Part shown: piece by piece, positions 59,954 through 64,000 of the stretch
Layout: each line of letters begins with the position of its first letter
Position numbering within the stretch: the stretch's first letter is position 1
Source: Dipteris shenzhenensis
Lineage: Eukaryota; Polypodiophyta; Polypodiopsida; Gleicheniales
Assembly (NCBI GenBank): GCA_047967505.1
Contig: CM106539.1
DNA length: 64,000 nucleotides
Reading direction: 5' to 3' (one strand)
Position numbers and translations under genes: made by a program
The notes under the pieces: model-generated
What the model was told of the DNA's origin: nothing
What the model saw: the letters and a program-made list of their open reading frames with translations, nothing else
The model's database searches: none

Positions 59954-60231
59954 GGTACACACTCTGATGGCCATTTGGGTGACCATGCAAGGATCCTCTC
60001 GAGCAGCCTCATCTAGGAGAGTTGCTTTTCTTAGAGATTAGAGAGACTCTCCCTTCTTTGCTGAGACTTCTATAGGGTTGAGTTCGCATTTTCAGCCTCA
60101 GCCTTGGTTTCTTTCTACCTCATTCTTTTGAGGTGTTTTTTATTACATGCTTAGCATGTAATATTTTGGCACAGAGATTGCTCTAGCGAGTTTCTTTCTT
60201 ACTTAATAGAAGTCTCTTTTTTGCAAAAAAA
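59954..60231 (+). mobile_element. Poly(A)-ended retroposon (truncated LINE or SINE)
   Basis: 278 bp ending in A9 after TTTTTTGC, flanked by a 16-bp duplication with one mismatch: AAGCCATGCCCGAAAT (59938-59953) and AAGCCATGCCCAAAAT (60232-60247). This is the mark of target-primed reverse transcription. It contains no recognisable coding motif, so I favour a 5'-truncated LINE 3' end. Confidence 0.8.
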
Positions 60232-60652
60232 AAGCCATGCCCAAAATTCCTGACTAGTACCTACTCGGAGTTAGTCCATATGCTCACATACGGTTTCACA
60301 TAATTACATTACCTGAAACCTTACGTTCATCAATTCAATGAGCAGACTTCAGAGAGTATAGAGGCATTGCAGATTGTTTCAGTGGGCAGATAGCATTTGA
60401 TTTCACACACACATGCCACCATTGTAAAGCCTATTCGGCTATCTCATGGCATTGCGCACATCATTTCAGCCTTGTAAAACCTCTTGGCTATTCCCGGCAT
60501 CTTTGCCACAAGCCTTGTAATACATATCAGATTTTATATATTGCAGTTCTATCTTCACTGACAGTTCAGAGATTTCACTTGACACAGTCATTGTATTTGG
60601 AGTTGATTCATACATAGATTTTCACGACACTTTCGAGTACATTTCTTGCACC

Positions 60653-61745
60653 ATGTTTACAACTAGCAACCTCAATCTTGAGGCATCTGCTAAGTTAGAC
60701 AACTCCTATTATGATACATGGAAATATCGAGTGGAGACCATTCTTGTACTTTAGGACAAATGGGAGTATGTCAATGGGTCTACACCTAGACCATTGAATG
60801 ATCCAGCCACCAATAGCCCTACTCCACCTGTTGTCACAGCACCAGCAACGAGATCTACAGCTACACAAATAGTTTTCACACTAGTAGTAGATCCTGCCAT
60901 TGCCTGAGCTTAGGCAAAATGGGATAAGAAAGACAAGTATGCCTATCATTTGATCAAGCAGAATGTGCAAGACATCATGTTAGGATAGCTCAACATAGTC
61001 AAGACATCAAAAGAAGCATGGGATATGTTCGCAGCTCTCTATGAGTCCATGAACACATCCAAGATTCTCACCCTAAGAAACCAAATCAACCAGAGTTTTT
61101 GCAATAGCAATGAAACCGGTCATGCTTATGTACTCCGCATAAAAGAGTACAACAATCAACTTGCAATAGCAAGAGAGGCTATGAACCCCGCAAAAATGGT
61201 TCAAGTCATCCTGAATGGACTAGGAGAGGGATACGAGAATCTAGTCTAGAGTATTGCCATTCAATGGCAAATTCCGACACTGGAAGAACTTCATTCAGTC
61301 TTACTTGGTGAAGAATTTAGGACTCAATCCATCCAAGCACGCAAAGGTCATTCGAGGGTCATTCCAATGATTAGGCATTCACAGCTTTAGATAGAGGCAG
61401 AGCTAGAGATAGAGGTAGATCATATCAAAGAAGTGGTCATCATTAGCAACAACAAAATCAAGGTAAGCATCAACATCAGCATCAGCATCATCCTCAGTAG
61501 CATCAAAATCAGTAAAGAGGAAATCATTCCAATTGAGGAAGATTTCAAGGACGAGGGAATGCATCCACCAACGTGCTAAACATCTAGTGCAATTACTGTC
61601 ACAAGTTTGGACACTATGAAAGAGATTGCTGCAAGAAGCAATACGATAAAGGTGGTCAATCCAGCAGTAATCGAGGGAATTTCCAAGGTAGAGAAAATCA
61701 TCGTGGTGGACGTTCTAGTCATAGTCATTTTGCAAATGAACATGG
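60653..61745 (+). pseudogene. Gag pseudogene of copia E
   Basis: ATG 60653 (MFTTSNLNLEAS). Contains a WKYRVETIL motif, KEAWDMFAALYES (61012), a helical gag core to 61249 (LNGLGEGYENLV) and a zinc knuckle, CNYCHKFGHYERDC (about 61589-61630), reached after frameshifts. Stops at about 60754, 60907, 60913, 60987 and 61250. It is cut by A4 at 61746. Confidence 0.85.
61741..61745. repeat. Expected target duplication of A4 (CATGG)
   Basis: Five bases before the A4 LTR. The partner would be beyond the window. Confidence 0.5.
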
Positions 61746-62097
61746 TGTTGAGATATCGAGCTCCACTCGTGATATGCCAGGGTGACCGTTGTGCATTTAT
61801 GTCATCGACTTGTTAGCTGCAAATGCGGTTGGTACACCGCCCATGAATAATAGCTGGATGATAGCTATCATTATGTACTCTAGTTCATGGCTCAATTAGT
61901 ATGCCACCTTAGTTAGCTGAGTTTGGTTTGAGACCCACATATAGGGTTCTTCTATTTCTTTGTACTAGAGCTCTTTTGGCTTTCACAACTAAGAAGAGGA
62001 AAACTGTGTTCAGCCTCCACCTTTTTGTGTATTCCCCCATTGTGTATGTGAGAAAGCCACAAGTGAGACTCCTTCCTTCTCTCCCACTATCTTTACA
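61746..62097 (+). repeat. 5' LTR of copia A4 (352 bp)
   Basis: TGTTGAGATATCGAGC to CTATCTTTACA, followed by TGGTATCAGAGC. Confidence 0.94.
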
Positions 62098-62641
62098 TGG
62101 TATCAGAGCCTGGTTTGTGGTAAGAAGCTCAAGCAAGCAAACCAAGTTCGCGGTGTCCTGGTAAGAGGACCAGTATTGCTTTCCTTTTTCAAGTTTGGGA
62201 GCAAATCTCTGCAAGTAGCACAGCCAGAAAGTGCAAGAGTGCATTGTCTCAGATTGAGAAGCCCTTCGCAGTGTGGCGAGAGGGCAATATATGCTGCGGG
62301 TGAGGGCAAATCCCACGATGACTTTATTTTTCTGATTCGAGGCCATTTTGGGGCCCGTTTTGGAGGTGGAAGTTCTCCACAAGCATTGAGAAAAAGGCCG
62401 TGTTTTTGCTGTGTGACCACTACTCTGCAGGTCAGTGAAAAGTTGCCGCAAAAATTGCATCGTATGCCTATGTGCAGAGATATTGGGAGTTACAAAATCA
62501 TCCTTATTGCTTGTTGATGCAAAATCGTCACTAGGAAGTGACTGTGTGGTCAAATACCACTTTCGTCAGTTTTGCAGATTTGCCCTTGTGAGGCAGAAGC
62601 TGTGTTTTTTGCAGTGACAGAATATTTTGCAGTGTCCTGTA

Positions 62642-63583
62642 ATGGCATCTAATTCTCTTTCACAGATTGTCACTGAAAAGCTTGACAAGAACAACTTCCA
62701 AGAATGGAAGTTTAAAATGACGAATCTCCTTATGGGAAAAGGCTATTGGGAGTTCATTACAGGAAATGAAGAAGAACCAGTTCTTCCTAATGTTCCCAAT
62801 CAATAGGAAATGCTGGCATTTAAAGGATGGCATGAGAGAGCCAGAAAAGTTATGTACTGGCTATCTATCAGTATTTTAGATTCTATGATTGTGCATATTC
62901 AAGATGCAAGTATGACAAAGGAGGCATGGGATACTTTGGCAAAAAAGTACAGCACAAATATGCAAGCCAAGAAAATGCAGCTCAAATAGGAGTTGCACAA
63001 TGCGCAAAGAGAAAATATGAGCATCAATGACTACCACATGAAGGTGAAGAAAATTGCAAATGCACTTGCTTCCATTGGGTCACTAGTGGAAGATGATGAT
63101 TTAGTTTCTATGACCTTGAATGGTCTAGGAAAGGATTATGCACAGTTTTGGACATCCATTGCCATCCGTGAAAAATTTCCTGATTTTGAGGAGTTGTTTG
63201 CTCTTCTAATTTCTGAAGAGCAGAGAAACAATGGTGCATCTTATTTAGTAGGAACTTCAAAAGAAATTGTCTTCTACTCAAATGCTGGAAGAGGTAGAGT
63301 CAGAGGTAGAGGAGGCCGATCTGGAGGCCATGGTAGAAATTAGAATATGCAATAAACTCAAGAAAACTAGTCCTATGAAGGAGGATGTGGTAACTCTAGA
63401 GGTAGGGGGAGCCAAAGAGGTCGTGGTGGATGGCAGAGAGGCCAAATAGCAAACAGCAATGTTGATTGCTACTATTGTGGTAAAATGGGTCATATGGCTA
63501 AAGACTGCTATAAAAAGCAGAATGACATCATGAATGGAAAATTGCAGCAAGGGAATTATGCATCTTCTAGTAGATAGGGTGAA
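62642..63583 (+). pseudogene. Gag pseudogene of copia A4
   Basis: ATG 62642, MASNSLSQ, collinear with A1 gag. Stops at 62804, 62988, 63341, 63353 and 63368 fall on codons that are CAG or CAA in A1. A frameshift lies near 63300-63480. The zinc knuckle itself is intact (CYYCGKMGHMAKDC, about 63469-63510). Confidence 0.93.
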
Positions 63584-63587
63584 AGAA

Positions 63588-63920
63588 AGCACCCAAAAGT
63601 TGGTACATCAGAATTGACAAGTATTTTTCTAATCTGGGATAGATGAAATCCATTGCAGATCATACTCTCTACCACAAAGTTGAAGGGGAAGACATTACTA
63701 TTGCACTTTTGTACGTAGATGATCTGATTGTGACAAGAAGCAAGGATAGCTTCATCAGCAAATTGAAAGAAGACTTATTTGCAGAGTTCGACATGAAAGA
63801 TCTTGGACTAATGCACTATTTTCTTGGAATTCATTTCGGACCTAAGCCTCATCTGGCTATCATGAATTGTGCATGTTTCAAAACTAGAGAAAGAGTGAAG
63901 GAGCTGGGAATGAAGCCTAG
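63588..63920 (+). pseudogene. Copia reverse transcriptase fragment of another family
   Basis: Begins at KAPKSWYIRIDKYF (the LKQAPRSWY region), passes YVDDLIV (63714) and continues to DMKDLGLMHYFLGIHF (about 63840). It then changes to unrelated sequence ending TGA near 63925. Sequence style differs from families A-F. Confidence 0.85.
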
Positions 63921-63925
63921 TACAT

Positions 63926-64000
63926 GAGGTAGGCTGGCGATACTACTCCAAAACAAGCCCGTGTCTCAAATTGATGGCATGAAAACAATGTATTTTCCTT
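63926..64000. other. End of window, unassigned
   Basis: 75 bases with nothing recognisable. Confidence 0.5.

Larger units (their letters stand above)
57900..60652 (+). other. Very long leader of copia E
   Basis: No convincing gene. It holds GAGAGA-rich sequence (57930-58270), C-rich sequence with short spurious frames, a 139-bp tandem duplication, TSD-flanked retroposon 59954-60231, and short repeats of CCACATCATCAAGGACA (about 59434-59500). Confidence 0.65.
57631..61745 (+). mobile_element. Ty1/copia element E, 5' half, cut by A4
   Basis: LTR, primer binding site, a leader of about 2.75 kb and gag up to 61745, where A4 begins. The rest of E would be expected beyond A4 to the right. Confidence 0.8.
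61746..63583 (+). mobile_element. Ty1/copia family A element A4, 5' part
   Basis: LTR 61746-62097, primer binding site 62098-62109, leader and most of gag. Similarity to A1 stops at about 63583 (A1 equivalent about 16996), where another copia sequence follows. Confidence 0.93.

Noticed and set aside
1-64000. tRNA, rRNA, CRISPR arrays, bacterial operons
   Set aside because: None found; intron and retroelement content show nuclear eukaryotic DNA.

Overview
This looks like a stretch of intergenic heterochromatin from a large plant nuclear genome. The evidence is abundant Ty1/copia-type LTR retrotransposons primed by a methionine-tRNA site (TGGTATCAGAGC), plus Ty3/gypsy fragments, AT-rich spacers, short GT-AG introns in the few non-TE coding remnants, and heavy nested insertion. 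I cannot name the species. No intact protein-coding gene, rRNA or tRNA was found; almost everything coding is broken by stops and frameshifts.

Layout. 1-878: left-truncated copia A0 (minus). 2175-6261: copia D without its 5' end (plus). 6262-8012: AT-rich spacer with CT and CA microsatellites. 8013-8746: solo LTR of family F inserted in a purine-rich tract that continues to 9062. 9101-9640: tandem duplications. 9936-12718: minus-strand coiled-coil pseudogene. 12724-14435: gypsy family G end (copy 1). 14605-22965: unknown minus-strand gene U1 with an intron, split by complete copia A1 (15197-20697, target duplication TGGAG). 22966-33355: gypsy G pol, an extra downstream ORF and an LTR; the LTR is split by complete copia B (27472-32603, target duplication AATGA). 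33356-35860: gypsy H (minus), integrase core deleted. 36854-41120: copia A2 (minus, target duplication CCAAA), reverse transcriptase deleted. 41480-41913: two foldback hairpin units. 42304-43200: degraded histone H3/CENH3-like gene (minus) with a TATA box. 43863-52735: unknown intron-containing gene U2 (minus), split by complete copia C (45749-51489, target duplication ATACA). 52713-53203: 249-bp tandem duplication. 53960-54330: gypsy integrase tail. 54335-57121: 5'-truncated copia F with its 3' LTR. 57631-61745: copia E LTR, very long leader and gag, with a poly(A) retroposon inside. 61746-63583: copia A4, cut into E and ending in a mosaic junction with another copia RT fragment at 63588.

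How it fits together. Retroelements have inserted into older degenerate genes and into each other. Hand comparison of LTR pairs gives about 2.6% divergence for A1, 4% for C and 6-7% for A2. Premature stops fall repeatedly on conserved glutamine and sometimes arginine codons (CAG/CAA to TAG/TAA, CGA to TGA), as expected from C-to-T decay of methylated DNA. The most interesting items are the histone H3/CENH3-like relic, the two intron-bearing unknown genes U1 and U2, the long coiled-coil frame at 10604-12718, and the extra ORF downstream of the G integrase.
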